Shown: one piece after another, positions 29,888 through 40,250 of the stretch
Position numbering within the stretch: the first letter of the stretch is position 1
Layout of the letters: the number at the start of each line of letters is the position of its first letter
Notes under the pieces: model-generated
Databases searched by the model: none
The model's input: the letters and a program-made list of their open reading frames with translations, nothing else
Told to the model about the DNA's origin: nothing
Assembly (NCBI RefSeq): GCF_009755355.1
Contig: NZ_WQLB01000001.1
Location: 186,001 to 250,000, forward strand
Length of the DNA: 64,000 nt
Direction of reading: 5' to 3'
Origin: Deinococcus arboris
GTDB taxonomy: Bacteria > Deinococcota > Deinococci > Deinococcales > Deinococcaceae
Program-made: the position numbers and the translations under genes

Positions 29888-30778
29888 ATGCGTGTTTTCG
29901 TCACTGGTGCGTCTGGCTTTATCGGCTCTGCCGTGGTGCCCGAGCTGCTGGCCCACGGGCATCAGGTGCTGGGCCTGGCCCGCTCAGACGCGGCGGCCCA
30001 GGCGCTGGAAGCCGCTGGCGCGCAGGTGCAGCGCGGCTCGCTGGACGACCTGGCCAGCCTCCGGGCCGGGGCCGAGGCGACCGACGGCGTCATTCACCTC
30101 GCTTTCAAGCACGACTTCTCGGATTTTGCCGGCTCGGTGCAGGCCGACCAGCAGGCCATCGCGGCCCTGAGTGGCCCCCTCCTGCACAGCGGCCGGCCGC
30201 TGGTGATTGCCTCAGGCATTCTGGGCATCGCGCCGGGCTGCACCGTGACCGAGCAGGACCAGCCCGACCTGACCCGCAACCTGCGCGCCCGCTCTGCCGA
30301 GCAGACCCTGGCCCTGGCGCCGCAGGGGGTGCGCGCGGTGGTCGTTCGGCTGGCCCCCACCGTGCATGACCTGGGTGACCCCGGCTTCGTTCGCACCCTG
30401 ATTGAGGTGGCGCGGCAACAGGGTCAGTCGGGCTACGTGGACGGCGGCCAGAACCGCTGGCCCGCCGTTCACCGACAGGACGCCGCGCAACTGTTCCGGC
30501 TGGCGCTGGAATCGGCCCCCGCCGGTTCGGTGCTGCACGGCGTGGCCGAAGAAGGCCTGACTGCACAGGAGATTGCCAGCACCATAGGTCAGCACCTGGG
30601 CCTGCCGGCAGTGTCGGTGCCCCGCGAGGCGGTAGCGGCGCACTTTGGCTGGATTGGCGCCTTTTTCAGCATGGACGCGCCGGCCTCCAATCAAGCCACG
30701 CGCGAACTGCTGAACTGGCACCCGACCCACCGGGGGCTGCTGGAGGACCTCGCGCAGGGTGACTATTTCCGCCCGTAG
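29888..30778 (+). CDS. NAD(P)-binding SDR family oxidoreductase
   Basis: Atypical short-chain dehydrogenase of 296 aa. The Rossmann motif VTGASGFIG is at 5-13, and the domain continues with GVIHLAFKHDFSDF, VIASGILGIAPG and a C-terminal variable region. The Tyr-x-x-x-Lys pair is not obvious, typical of the NmrA/YwnB-like or epimerase-like groups. AGGAGG precedes the ATG by 7 nt. It is very likely regulated by the divergent TetR protein. Substrate unknown. Confidence 0.85.
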   Translation: MRVFVTGASGFIGSAVVPELLAHGHQVLGLARSDAAAQALEAAGAQVQRGSLDDLASLRAGAEATDGVIHLAFKHDFSDFAGSVQADQQAIAALSGPLLHSGRPLVIASGILGIAPGCTVTEQDQPDLTRNLRARSAEQTLALAPQGVRAVVVRLAPTVHDLGDPGFVRTLIEVARQQGQSGYVDGGQNRWPAVHRQDAAQLFRLALESAPAGSVLHGVAEEGLTAQEIASTIGQHLGLPAVSVPREAVAAHFGWIGAFFSMDAPASNQATRELLNWHPTHRGLLEDLAQGDYFRP

Positions 30779-30885
30779 GCTTGTTGCGTTCAACGCCCCT
30801 ATCCCAGCAGGTCAGCTCGCCGCGTTGCACTTCCTGACCCCTTTGCGCTTTTCTCGTAGCCCCACAACTTGGCCAGTTCGCTCGT

Positions 30886-30929
30886 CCCAGCACCCTGAAG
30901 GGAATTGTCCCTCCATGGTGCTGGGTTTT
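30886..30929 (+). terminator. Terminator after SDR-like gene
   Basis: CCCAGCACC (30886-30894) pairs with GGTGCTGGG (30917-30925), with an inner AGGGA/TCCCT stem, then TTTT. Confidence 0.8.
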
Positions 30930-31051
30930 GTTGTGAATCCTCCCCGAATCAGGCGTGGAGAGCGGCCGCAGGCCTTGCGGTCGGGCCTGCGCTTCACCCG
31001 TCTGCCCCGACCGGACGCCTCACCCAGACCCGCGTGACACAATCAGGGCCG

Positions 31052-32569
31052 ATGAGCGTCGTCATTCTGGATTTCGGCAGCCAATTCACGCGCCTGATTG
31101 CCCGGCGGTTCCGCGAGCTGGGCGCGTACAGCGTGATTCTGCCTGGCAATGCCCCGCTGGAGCGCGTGCAGCAGGAGAACCCGCAGGGGATTGTGCTGTC
31201 GGGCGGGCCCAGCAGTGTCTACGACGCAGCGGCCCCCAAACCGGCCGGCGGCGTGCTGGACCTGGACGTGCCCGTGCTGGGCGTGTGCTACGGCATGCAG
31301 TACCTGGCCCAGCAGGCCGGCGGCGACGTGAAACGTGCGGGCAAGCGCGAGTACGGCAAGGCCGACCTGACCCGTTACGGCGGGCAACTCTTTGACGGCA
31401 TTCAGGGCGAGTTCGTGGCCTGGATGAGCCACAGCGACTCGGTGACAGCGCTGCCCGAGGGTTACGAGGTCGTGGCCGAGACCGAGGACACCCCCGTCAC
31501 TGCCATTGAAAACGCACAGACCCGCCGCTACGGGGTGCAATTTCACCCCGAGGTCGTGCATACCCCCAAGGGCGGACAGCTGCTGGCCAACTTTCTGGAC
31601 ATCTGCGGCGTTAACCGCGACTGGAACACCGAACACATCGTTGAAGAACTGGTGGAGGGCGTGCGCGCCCAGGTGGGCGAGGGCCGGGTGCTGCTGGCCA
31701 TTTCGGGCGGCGTGGATTCCAGCACGCTGGGCCTGCTGCTGGCCCGCGCGGTGGGCGAGCGCCTGACGGCGGTGTTTATTGACCACGGCCTGCTGCGCCT
31801 GGGAGAGCGCGAGCAGGTGGAAGCGGCCCTAAAGCCCCTGGGCGTGAATCTGATCACGGTTGATGCCCACACCGAATTCATGGCGGCCCTGGACGGCGTG
31901 TCCGACCCCGAACAGAAGCGCAAGATTATTGGCCGCGAATTTATTCGGGCCTTCGAGCGCGAAGCCCGCACCCACGGCCCGTTCGACTTTCTGGCCCAGG
32001 GCACCCTCTACCCCGACGTCATCGAGTCGGCGGGCGGCGAGGGCGCGGCCAACATCAAGAGCCACCACAACGTGGGCGGCCTGCCGGACGACCTCCAGTT
32101 CAAGCTGGTCGAGCCGTTCCGCACCCTGTTCAAAGATGAGGTGCGTGCCATCGCCGGGCTGCTGGGGCTACCCGACCACATCCGCATGCGTCACCCCTTC
32201 CCCGGTCCCGGCCTGGCCATTCGCTGCCTGGGCGCCATCAGCGAGGAGAAGCTGGACATCCTGCGCCGGGTGGACGACATCTTTATCTCGGGCCTGCGGG
32301 AGTTCGGGCTGTACGACGGCTGTTCTCAGGCGCTGGCCATCCTGACGCCTATTCAGTCGGTGGGCGTCATGGGGGACGAACGCACCTATTCCTACACGGC
32401 CGCTCTGCGCGCCGTGACCACCGACGACTTTATGACGGCCGAGTGGGCCCGCCTGCCGTATGACTTCCTGGCGACCATGAGTAACCGCATCGTCAATCAG
32501 GTGCATGAAATTAACCGGGTGGTGTACGACATCACCGGCAAGCCACCCGCCACGATTGAGTGGGAGTGA
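31052..32569 (+). CDS. guaA: GMP synthase (glutamine-hydrolysing)
   Basis: Enzyme of 505 aa that converts XMP to GMP. The N-terminal glutamine amidotransferase has [15 protein letters not shown], catalytic Cys79 in [10 protein letters not shown] and the QFHPEV His/Glu pair near 167. The ATP pyrophosphatase P-loop is [11 protein letters not shown] near 218. The C-terminal dimerisation domain ends PPATIEWE, as usual. The ATG at 31052 is 8 nt after CACAAT, a possible degenerate leaderless -10 box; longer open frames upstream are not conserved. Confidence 0.96.
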   Translation: MSVVILDFGSQFTRLIARRFRELGAYSVILPGNAPLERVQQENPQGIVLSGGPSSVYDAAAPKPAGGVLDLDVPVLGVCYGMQYLAQQAGGDVKRAGKREYGKADLTRYGGQLFDGIQGEFVAWMSHSDSVTALPEGYEVVAETEDTPVTAIENAQTRRYGVQFHPEVVHTPKGGQLLANFLDICGVNRDWNTEHIVEELVEGVRAQVGEGRVLLAISGGVDSSTLGLLLARAVGERLTAVFIDHGLLRLGEREQVEAALKPLGVNLITVDAHTEFMAALDGVSDPEQKRKIIGREFIRAFEREARTHGPFDFLAQGTLYPDVIESAGGEGAANIKSHHNVGGLPDDLQFKLVEPFRTLFKDEVRAIAGLLGLPDHIRMRHPFPGPGLAIRCLGAISEEKLDILRRVDDIFISGLREFGLYDGCSQALAILTPIQSVGVMGDERTYSYTAALRAVTTDDFMTAEWARLPYDFLATMSNRIVNQVHEINRVVYDITGKPPATIEWE

Positions 32570-33017
32570 GGCAAAGCGGTCTTCAGGGGTGAGGGTCATT
32601 CTGAAGCCTCCAGAAGCGGGAGGATTGACCAAGGAGAGTCGCAGTGCAAGCAACAGTCTCATACGGATTCCGTCTGTTGCGTTGCCACATTGGGAAAGCG
32701 CCGGTTTGCACACTCCACGCCCGAAACCCAGTCCGCTCCAACTCGCACTGCGACACAACTTTTCAAGTCCACGAGCAGACTCCGTGGAATGGAGGGAGCT
32801 ATCCCTCACCGCAGCATCCAGAACGGCCAACGGCCGCAACTCAAGCGCTCTGGGATGAAAGTGTGTCCACACGGAACAGCGGTGGAGGCCCGCCCCCCTG
32901 GCTTCAGAGCGCCACTGACAGCCGCTGTCCGTGCAAAAGACTGCTTGAACCTGGCCGCCTGAGCCTCATGAGACTGGCGCCCCCTGGCGGGTGAAGTCAG
33001 GAGGCCGGGCGCCGCGC
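32570..33017. other. Gene-free region with a dispersed repeat
   Basis: It holds a MITE-like repeat copy (about 32659-32790) and no recognisable gene. A weak GCCTCC/GGGAGG hairpin lies near 32607-32622. Confidence 0.45.
32659..32790 (+). repeat. MITE-like small repeat, copy B
   Basis: Left end TCATACGGATTCCG (32659-32672) matches copy A. The inner CACATTGGGAAAG matches copy E read in reverse. The right end (AGACTCCGTGG near 32777) is diverged. Confidence 0.5.
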
Positions 33018-33023
33018 TACTCT
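33018..33023 (+). promoter_or_regulatory. -10 box TACTCT (leaderless mini-ORF)
   Basis: TACTCT ends 6 nt before an ATG at 33030. Confidence 0.55.
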
Positions 33024-33029
33024 GGGGCC

Positions 33030-33089
33030 ATGGGCCGCACCCAAAGGGGCGACACGCCCCAGGCAGTGCAGGGGGTGGACGCCGCGTGA
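33030..33089 (+). CDS. Leaderless upstream mini-ORF coupled to HD-GYP gene
   Basis: ATG 33030 opens 19 codons (MGRTQRG to QGVDAA) and its TGA overlaps the GTG start of the next gene by 4 nt (GTGA, 33086-33089). The arrangement is the same as at 27217-27294. The downstream gene lacks its own ribosome site, so coupled re-initiation is inferred. Confidence 0.5.
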   Translation: MGRTQRGDTPQAVQGVDAA

Positions 33090-34687
33090 CGCAGGGCGAC
33101 ACGGCATTGACCCTCAGGCCGTACAGCCAGCTGCCCAAGCCGGCCCTGGAAGCGCAGGCGGTGGTGCTGCTGGCGCAGTCGGCGCAGGACGTGTTCCAGC
33201 GCTGCGTGCAGCTGGCCCTGAGCATCACGCGCGCCTCGACCTCGCTGGTCATCCTGTACCGCCCCGAGCAGGACGAGCTGGAACTGGTGGCGGCAGCAGG
33301 CCGCCTGAGTGAGGGCGCGGTCGGCCGCCGCCTAAAGCGGGGCCAGGGGGTGTCCTGGCGGGTGGTGGATTCAGGTCAGGTGCTGCTGCTCGCACGCGCT
33401 GATCTGGCCGCCGACGCCGTGTACCTGTCCGAGCAGCGCCACGCCGCCATGTACCTGGGGGTGCCGCTGCTGGACCCCGACGGCCGGGTGCTGGGGGTCA
33501 TGTCGGCCGATACCTCTGAAAGTGACGAGCAGCTGGGCCCCGACGACGCCCAGGCCATGCTGCTGCTGGGCCAGGCGGCCGGCGTGGCCTATACGCGCTG
33601 GCGGGCCCTGGAGCAGGCGCAGCACAGTGCGCGCCAGTTCGAGCGGCTGGCGCGGCTGTCGGCGCAGCTGGAGGGCCTGACCCAGCCCGAAGACATTGTG
33701 CGCTGCGCCCTGCGCGCCCTGCTGGACCTGAGCGGCTTTACCACCGGCGGCGTGGTGACCGTGGACGCCAGTGGCCTGGCCCACCTGAGCGTGCAGGAGG
33801 GAGAGCAGCAGTCGCAGGAACTGGTCGCGGCGGCGCTGCTCCGGCCCCACGAACCCAGCGGGCTGATTGGGCAGGTGCTGCGGTCCGGCCGCCCCCAGGC
33901 GGTGCAGCACTATCAGGATTGGCCGGACCGGCTGCCGGGGGCCACGCACGTTCAGACTGCTGTGGCAGTGCCGCTGCGTCAGGGCGGGCAGGTGGTGGGG
34001 GTCGTCTTTCTGCTTCACATGCACCGCCCGGTGGCCCTGCCCCCCGAACTGCAAACCCTGATGGAAACGGTGGCGGCGCGCATCGAACACGCCCTGGAAC
34101 GCAGCGCGAGCATGGAGCATTTGCAGCAAACCAGAGAAGCCGCCCTGCGCGCGCTGGGCCGCGTGCTCGAAAGCCGCGACGACGAAACCTACGGCCACAC
34201 TGACCGGGTCACCACCCTGGCCCTGGCGCTGGGGCAGGCCCTGGGGCTGGATGAGCAGCAGCTGCAACACCTGCGCTGGGGCGCGTATCTGCACGACATT
34301 GGCAAGGTAGGGGTCCATGACCAGCTGCTGCGCAAACCCGGCCCGCTGGACGACCAGGAGCGCCAGGCCATGCAGCGCCATGTGGTGCTGGGTGACGAGA
34401 TGCTGCGCGAGGAAGTTTTTGTGCCGCGCGAGGTGCGCGAGGTGATTCGCTTTCACCATGAGCGCTGGGACGGCGCCGGCTACCCCGACGGGCTGGCCGG
34501 CGAACAGATTCCGCTGCTGGCCCGCGTGTTCAGCGTGGTGGACGTTTACGACGCCCTGCTCAGCGAGCGCCCTTACAAGCCGGCCTGGTCGTCCGCCGAT
34601 GCCCAGGCGCAGCTGCGGGCCGGCACCCAGTTTGACCCGAGCATCGTGGCCACCTTTCTGGCCCTGCTGAGCAGCCAGGAAAGCTGA
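33086..34687 (+). CDS. GAF-GAF-HD-GYP domain protein
   Basis: Protein of 533 aa. GAF-like sensor domains cover about 25-175 (ITRASTSLVILYRPEQDELELV, LGVPLLDPDGRVLGVMSADT) and about 190-345 (LSGFTTGGVVTVD, AVPLRQGGQVVGVVFLLH). The HD-GYP domain (about 350-530) has HDIGK, RFHHERWDGAGYPDGLAGEQIPLLAR and VVDVYDALLSERPY, including the HHE and GYP motifs, so it should hydrolyse cyclic di-GMP. It has no membrane segment, so it is a cytoplasmic sensor. Start codon GTG, overlapping the mini-ORF. Confidence 0.9.
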   Translation: MTQGDTALTLRPYSQLPKPALEAQAVVLLAQSAQDVFQRCVQLALSITRASTSLVILYRPEQDELELVAAAGRLSEGAVGRRLKRGQGVSWRVVDSGQVLLLARADLAADAVYLSEQRHAAMYLGVPLLDPDGRVLGVMSADTSESDEQLGPDDAQAMLLLGQAAGVAYTRWRALEQAQHSARQFERLARLSAQLEGLTQPEDIVRCALRALLDLSGFTTGGVVTVDASGLAHLSVQEGEQQSQELVAAALLRPHEPSGLIGQVLRSGRPQAVQHYQDWPDRLPGATHVQTAVAVPLRQGGQVVGVVFLLHMHRPVALPPELQTLMETVAARIEHALERSASMEHLQQTREAALRALGRVLESRDDETYGHTDRVTTLALALGQALGLDEQQLQHLRWGAYLHDIGKVGVHDQLLRKPGPLDDQERQAMQRHVVLGDEMLREEVFVPREVREVIRFHHERWDGAGYPDGLAGEQIPLLARVFSVVDVYDALLSERPYKPAWSSADAQAQLRAGTQFDPSIVATFLALLSSQES

Positions 34688-35049
34688 AGGGCCGTTGCCC
34701 GCTGGCCAAAAGGCACAGCACACGTAGATTGACGTGCTACTCGCCTGACGGCGCGTGTCATCCTGCTTCTCTCTGTGCCGTGGCTCTCTCCCACAGATTT
34801 CGTCTATCAAGCCAACACATCGGTTCTGTTCCGATGTAGCAACTTCACGCCCGTCAGCCTACTTTTTCTCCCTCTCGCGCTGCTGCGAAGATCTTCGAGC
34901 CTGCTGTGCCGCTGTCCAAGTCAGCTCGGATTCCATCGTTCGTGCAACTGGTTGAATCGGGGGCCCTATCAGGCCCGGCAGGTTGACTCCTGTAAGCAAC
35001 CAGTTCAATGGGAAACTCTGGCAGCGCCCAGCCGGATAGGGACAGCAGA
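34688..35049. other. Gene-free region with a dispersed repeat
   Basis: It holds repeat copy C (about 34785-34977). No gene is seen. Confidence 0.45.
34785..34977 (+). repeat. MITE-like small repeat, copy C
   Basis: It contains a hairpin ACATCGG-ttctgtt-CCGATGT (34818-34838 region), GTGCCGCTGTCCAAGTC and GCTCGGATTCCATCG, and ends GGCCCTATCAG; the order of these blocks matches copies A and D. Ends are diverged. Confidence 0.5.
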
Positions 35050-35077
35050 GGGGCCGCGCCTTCCCTCACGCGGCCCC
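35050..35077. terminator. Terminator-like hairpin between convergent genes
   Basis: GGGGCCGCG (35050-35058) pairs with CGCGGCCCC (35069-35077). No clear T-run. Confidence 0.55.
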
Positions 35078-35093
35078 CTGCAACAGCTGCTCC

Positions 35094-35693
35094 TTACCTC
35101 TTCTGCAACGCCGCGATGTACTTCTTCAGGTCGTCGGCGCTGCGGCCCTGTTTGAAGGGATTGAACTGACCGGGCTGTCCCCCCTGCGCCTGGCCACCTC
35201 GCGCCGCCTGAGTGCCCTGCCCCGCCTGACCGCCTGGGCGCTGGCCCTGACCTTGCCCCGGCAAGAAGCCGCCCGGAACGCCCGGAATCCGCGCCTGGCC
35301 CCCTTGCCCGCCCGCCTGCCGCTGAGCGCGCTGGGCTTCCCGCTCTTTCTCGGCTTTCAGCATCAGCGTGTCCAGGGCCGTCAGTTGCTTGCTGGTCAGC
35401 ACCTTGTCTTCAATCTGGGTCAGGTACTTTTTGGCATCGTTGGGCTGGACACTGGCCGCCTTCTGAATAGTCGTCAGGATGGGCAACAGCACCTTGGCCT
35501 GGGCCTTGGTCAGCGCGGTGGTCTTGTTTTTTTCCAGTTCGGGCAGCAGGCGCACCGTCTGGGCCAGGTCCATCACGGCCTGCATCTGGGTCATGCGGGC
35601 GCGCTGCTCGGCGCTCATCTGGGGCTGGCCGCTCGTCTGGGCGGCGGCGAAGGAAGTGGATATGACGGCGGCTGTCATCAACACGTTTTTCAT
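35094..35693 (-). CDS. Exported protein of the efflux operon
   Basis: Protein of 199 aa with a signal peptide (1-19, ending SFAAAQ). The helical part has MQAVMDLAQTVRLLPELEKNKTTALTKAQAKVLLPILTTIQ and VLTSKQLTALDTLMLKAEKE, followed by a Gly/Gln-rich low-complexity stretch (about 130-180). The Met/Leu-rich helices recall LTXXQ/CpxP-like periplasmic proteins, but I see no firm family match. AGGAG is 6 nt before ATG 35693. It is the last gene of the MacAB-type operon, 42 nt after the permease. Confidence 0.75.
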   Translation of the reverse strand: MKNVLMTAAVISTSFAAAQTSGQPQMSAEQRARMTQMQAVMDLAQTVRLLPELEKNKTTALTKAQAKVLLPILTTIQKAASVQPNDAKKYLTQIEDKVLTSKQLTALDTLMLKAEKEREAQRAQRQAGGQGGQARIPGVPGGFLPGQGQGQRPGGQAGQGTQAARGGQAQGGQPGQFNPFKQGRSADDLKKYIAALQKR

Positions 35694-35735
35694 AGGCAAC
35701 TCCTGGGAAAGGACTTTTGGGGGCAAACAGGGAAC

Positions 35736-37063
35736 TTACTCGTAGCGTAGGGAATCCACGGGGTCGAGCTTGGCCGCACGGGCGGCGGGGTAGTAGCCAA
35801 AAAACACCCCCACGAAGGCGCTGAAAGCAAACGCCACCAGCATGGGCGTCAGGGTGAAGACCGGCGAGATTCCAAAACCTTGCCCGGCGAAGGCCAGGCC
35901 CACGCCCAGCGCCATGCCGATCACACCACCGCCGACCGACAGCAGGCTGGCTTCAACCAGAAACTGCGTCAGGATGTCGCGGGGCCGCGCCCCCAGGGCC
36001 TTGCGCACGCCGATTTCGCGGGTGCGCTCGGTGACGGACACCAGCATGATGTTCATGATGCCGATGCCGCCCACCAGCAGACTGATGCCCGCAATGGCCC
36101 CCACCAGCAGCGTCAGGGTGCCGGTAATGGCACTGAGGCTGGCCAGGCTGTCGGCCTGATTCTGCACCTGAAAATCGAGGTTGTCCGGGTCCGTCTGCTC
36201 GTGGCGCTCACTGAGCAGGTCGGTGACATCGGTCTGCAACTGGGTCAGGTCTTTGGCATCGGTCGCCTGAAGGTAGATGCTGCCCACGGTGGGCTCACCC
36301 CGAGTGCTGTTCGTGCGGGCAAAGCGCTGCAGATAGGTGGACAGAGGAATCAGCACCTGGCTGTTGGCATTGCCAAAGCCGCTGTTGCCCTTGTCGGGCA
36401 ACACGCCCACCACCGTGAAGGTCACGCTGCCCAGGCGCACCTTCTGGCCCAGGGCAGCGTCTGGGGAAGCGTCTTCGCCCCACAGGTCGGTCAGCACCTG
36501 CGCGCCGATGACCGCCACCCGCTTCTTGCCCTTCACGTCGGCGTCGGTGAAGTACGCGCCGGCCTCCACAGGACTGTTGCGCACCGTTTCGTAGGCCGGC
36601 CAGGTCCCCAGCACGCTGGCCTGGGTGTTCAGGTTGCCCAGCTTGGCCTGCACGTTGCTGTTGACACTGGGGGCCACACCCACCACCCGGTCGCCAAAGC
36701 TGTTGGCCAGTACCTCGGCGTCCTCCACCGTCACGGTCTGGCGGGGACCGCCGCGCACCAGACTGCCGCCGCCCCCGCCGCGCGCACTCTGCACCGTCAG
36801 CAGGTTGGTGCCCAGCGATTCGAGGTTGCGCGTGACCCCCGCCGTGCTGCCCTGCCCGATGGCGGTGAGCGCCACCACCGCCGCCACGCCGATGATGACG
36901 CCCAGCGCGGTCAGCACCGACCGCAGCGGCGTCCCCACGATGGCCCGCCACGCGATGACGAAGGCGCCGCCCAGCCCAATCCCGCCCCGGCGGGGCCGGG
37001 TGGCCGAGGCCGCTGCGACCTGGGACAACGGCGCGGCGACCTCCAGCCCGGAGCCGCCGGCCG

Positions 37064-37067
<4 letters not shown>
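35736..37067 (-). CDS. MacB-type ABC transporter permease
   Basis: Membrane protein of 443 aa of the MacB/FtsX type. It has an N-terminal helix (SVLTALGVIIGVAAVVALTAIGQG), a periplasmic domain (about 80-310) and three C-terminal helices (ITGTLTLLVGAIAGISLLVGGIGIMNIMLVSVTERTREIGVRKALGA carries the conserved FtsX-domain signature). A GTG start overlaps the ATPase stop by 4 nt. It works with the ATPase, adaptor and TolC-like proteins encoded upstream. Confidence 0.92.
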
Positions 37068-37803
<736 letters not shown>

Positions 37804-37807
<4 letters not shown>

Positions 37808-39201
37808 GGAGCTCCTCCGGGGAAGCCGCCGGCCGGCGGGCCACCGCCAGCGCCCCCAAAGCCACTGTTCTGCGTCTGCCGGGTGCTGCCCGCCGCGCTG
37901 CTCCGGCTGGACGAGGCGCTGCCCGGCACCACGATCTCCTGACCCGCCTCCAAGCCGTCCAGCACCACCGTGTTCGTGCCGTCGGTCTCGCCGGTAGTGA
38001 CGCGGACTCGCTCGGGTTCGGCGCTGGGTTCAGCGGCGGGCACCTCTACATAGCTGCGACTCCGGACCGTCTGAATGGCCTTGCTGGGCACCAGCAGCCC
38101 GCGTTCCTCGCTCTGAATAATCTCGGCTTCGGCGGTCATGCCGGCGCGCAGGGTACGGTCCGGATTTTTTAATTCCACAGTGGCGGTAAACACGCTGATC
38201 CCGCTGCTCTGGGTCGCGCCGGGCGAAACGCGCACCACCTCGCCGCGAAAGGTCTGGTCCTCGAAGGCGTCCAGCGTCACCTCGGCCTGCTGGCCAGCCT
38301 GCACCCCCGCAATCTCGGTCTCGTCAATCTGCACTGGCAGGTTCAGAGTGGTGTCGTCCAGCAGAGTCAGAATGGTCGCGCCGCTGTTGACCACCGTGCC
38401 CTCGCCCGCTGTCACGGCACTGACCACGCCGCTGATGGGCGCGTAGACCTTGAGGCCCGCGCGGTCGGCCGCCGCCGCGTCCAGGGTGTCCTGCGCCTGC
38501 TGCACGGCAATCTGGGCGCTGCGCAGGGCCTGGGTGTCGCTGCCGCCGCCCGCCGCCGCCTGCGTCTGGGCGGCCGAGAGGCTGGCACGCGCACTGTCCA
38601 CACTCTGCTGCGCTTTGGTCACCGCCGACTGCGCCTCCTGAAGCGCCTGAGCACTGATGGCCCCAATCGCGGCCAGTTGCCGCTGCCCGGCCAGCGTGCG
38701 CTGCGCGTCGGTCAGGGTCTGCGCGCTTTGCGTCAGGCTGTTCTGGGCTTGGGTCACGCTGCTCTGGCGGCTGGCCACGCTGCTGGCCTGCGAGGCGCGG
38801 GTGGCATCCAGACTGGCGCGGGCCTTGTCCAAGTTCAGCTGCGCCGTGCGCACATTCTGCTCTACGGCGTCGCTTTGCAGGGTCGTGACGAGCTGGCCCT
38901 TGGTCACGCGCTCGCCCACGGCAGGCACCGCGCCCACGGTGGCCGTCAGGTCGGCGCCCACCGTGCGGGTCTGGGCGGCTTCCAGGGTGCCGGGGCCACT
39001 GACCGAGAGGCGCAGCACCCCGGCCTCCACACGGGTCGTCGTCGTCGTGGGCTGGGCGGTGGCCGCCGCACTGGCCGTGCGGGTGCGGGTGTAGACCACG
39101 CCGCCGCCCACGGCGCCCAGCAGCAGCAGGCCACTCACCACCCAGGGCCAGCGCTTGCGGCGCGCCGGGGCCGCGCGCAGGGGCGAGGTCTGCACGGTCA
39201 C
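37804..39201 (-). CDS. Periplasmic adaptor (HlyD/MacA family)
   Basis: Membrane fusion protein of 465 aa. It has an N-terminal membrane anchor (about 19-38), a lipoyl-like half (VSGPGTLEAAQTRTVGAD), a long coiled-coil hairpin (about 105-240, rich in Gln, Ala and Ser), the second lipoyl half (KVYAPISGVVSAVTAGEGTVV), a beta-barrel (VQIDETEIAGVQAGQQAEVTLDAF) and a Gly/Pro-rich C-terminal tail. It links the MacB-type pump to an outer-membrane channel. A GTG start overlaps the preceding TolC-like stop. Confidence 0.92.
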
Positions 39202-40250
39202 AGCGTTCCGCCCACGCCGGTCAGGTTCTGCCCGGCCGCCACCGACAGGGCGCCCAGGGCTTCTAGAACGTTGTTCTGGGCCTGCAGGCGGCTGTACTGG
39301 GCCTTTTTCAGCGTGAGCTGGGTGGCCTGAACCTCCACCGCGCTGACCGTGCCGCTTTTCAGGCGGGCGCTATCCTGCGTGTAGGTTTTCTGGGCGGCGG
39401 CTTCACGGCTCAGGGCCACCTGCAACAGTTCGTAGGTGTTCTGGGCGGTCTGGTAAGCGCTGGCCAGGGTCTGTCCGGCACTTTTCTCGGCGCTGTCCTG
39501 GCTGCGCTGGGCGTTGGCCAGGGCCGTCTTGGCGTCTTGCAGGGTACGTGCCGGAGTGAAGTCGTTGTCGGCCAGCTTGACGCTCAAGGTGGCGCTGGCC
39601 ACCTCGTTCTCGGCCGAGACCAGACTGCTCAGGCGCCCCAGGCCGCCTTGCAGGCTGGCCAGGGTGGCGCTCAGTTTGGGGGCCGTAACGGCGCTGCCGG
39701 CGCGCACGCTGCTGCCCAGACCCGTCAGGGTGCCCAGCCGGGCGGCAGCCAGATTCACCTGCGCGCGGGCATCGGCCAGATTCTGCCCGCTGCTCGCCAG
39801 GGTATTTTGCGCGTTCGTGAGGTCCAGGGCGGTGGCGTTGCCGATGTTCAGCTTCACCTGGGCCACCTGCACGCCCTTGGTGTCCACCGCCACCTGCAGG
39901 GTCTGCACCTCCACGTTCTCCTGCGCTTCCAGCAGGGCCGTATACGCACTGATGGTGCTGCTGACGGCCGAGAGGCGAGCGCCACGCAGCGCGGCCTGGG
40001 CCTGCGCTTCGCTGTTTTTGGCGGTCAGCTTGGCCGCCACCAGCGCGGCGGGATCGGCCTGGGCGGCGCGGCTGGCGGCCTGGGCCTTGTCCAGGTTGGC
40101 CTGAGCGGTTCTCACGTCGGCGTTGCTGCCTAGGGTCGCGGTGACGGCACTGCCCAGGCCCACGGCGCTCTGGGCGGCGGCCGTGCCCAGCAGCAGGGCG
40201 GCGCTCAGCAGGAGGGCGGTTCGGGTGGGGGCAAGCAGAACTGATTTCAT
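39198..40250 (-). CDS. TolC-like exported protein, short
   Basis: Protein of 350 aa with a signal peptide (1-26). The remainder is helical and rich in Ala, Gln and Leu (AQANLDKAQAASRAAQADPAAL, KLNIGNATALDLTNAQNTLASSGQNLADA), with the coiled-coil periodicity of outer membrane efflux proteins. It is shorter than usual TolC (about 450 aa) and may lack part of the barrel. ATG overlaps the upstream stop by 4 nt. It is the second TolC-like protein of the operon. Confidence 0.8.
   Translation of the reverse strand: MKSVLLAPTRTALLLSAALLLGTAAAQSAVGLGSAVTATLGSNADVRTAQANLDKAQAASRAAQADPAALVAAKLTAKNSEAQAQAALRGARLSAVSSTISAYTALLEAQENVEVQTLQVAVDTKGVQVAQVKLNIGNATALDLTNAQNTLASSGQNLADARAQVNLAAARLGTLTGLGSSVRAGSAVTAPKLSATLASLQGGLGRLSSLVSAENEVASATLSVKLADNDFTPARTLQDAKTALANAQRSQDSAEKSAGQTLASAYQTAQNTYELLQVALSREAAAQKTYTQDSARLKSGTVSAVEVQATQLTLKKAQYSRLQAQNNVLEALGALSVAAGQNLTGVGGTL

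Noticed and set aside
30905..31051. Longer start for guaA
   Set aside because: It would begin inside the terminator of the previous gene; the family starts at the ILDFGSQ segment.
32644..32994. Plus-strand frames in the repeat copy B region
   Set aside because: They cross a non-coding repeat, lack GC3 bias and a ribosome site.
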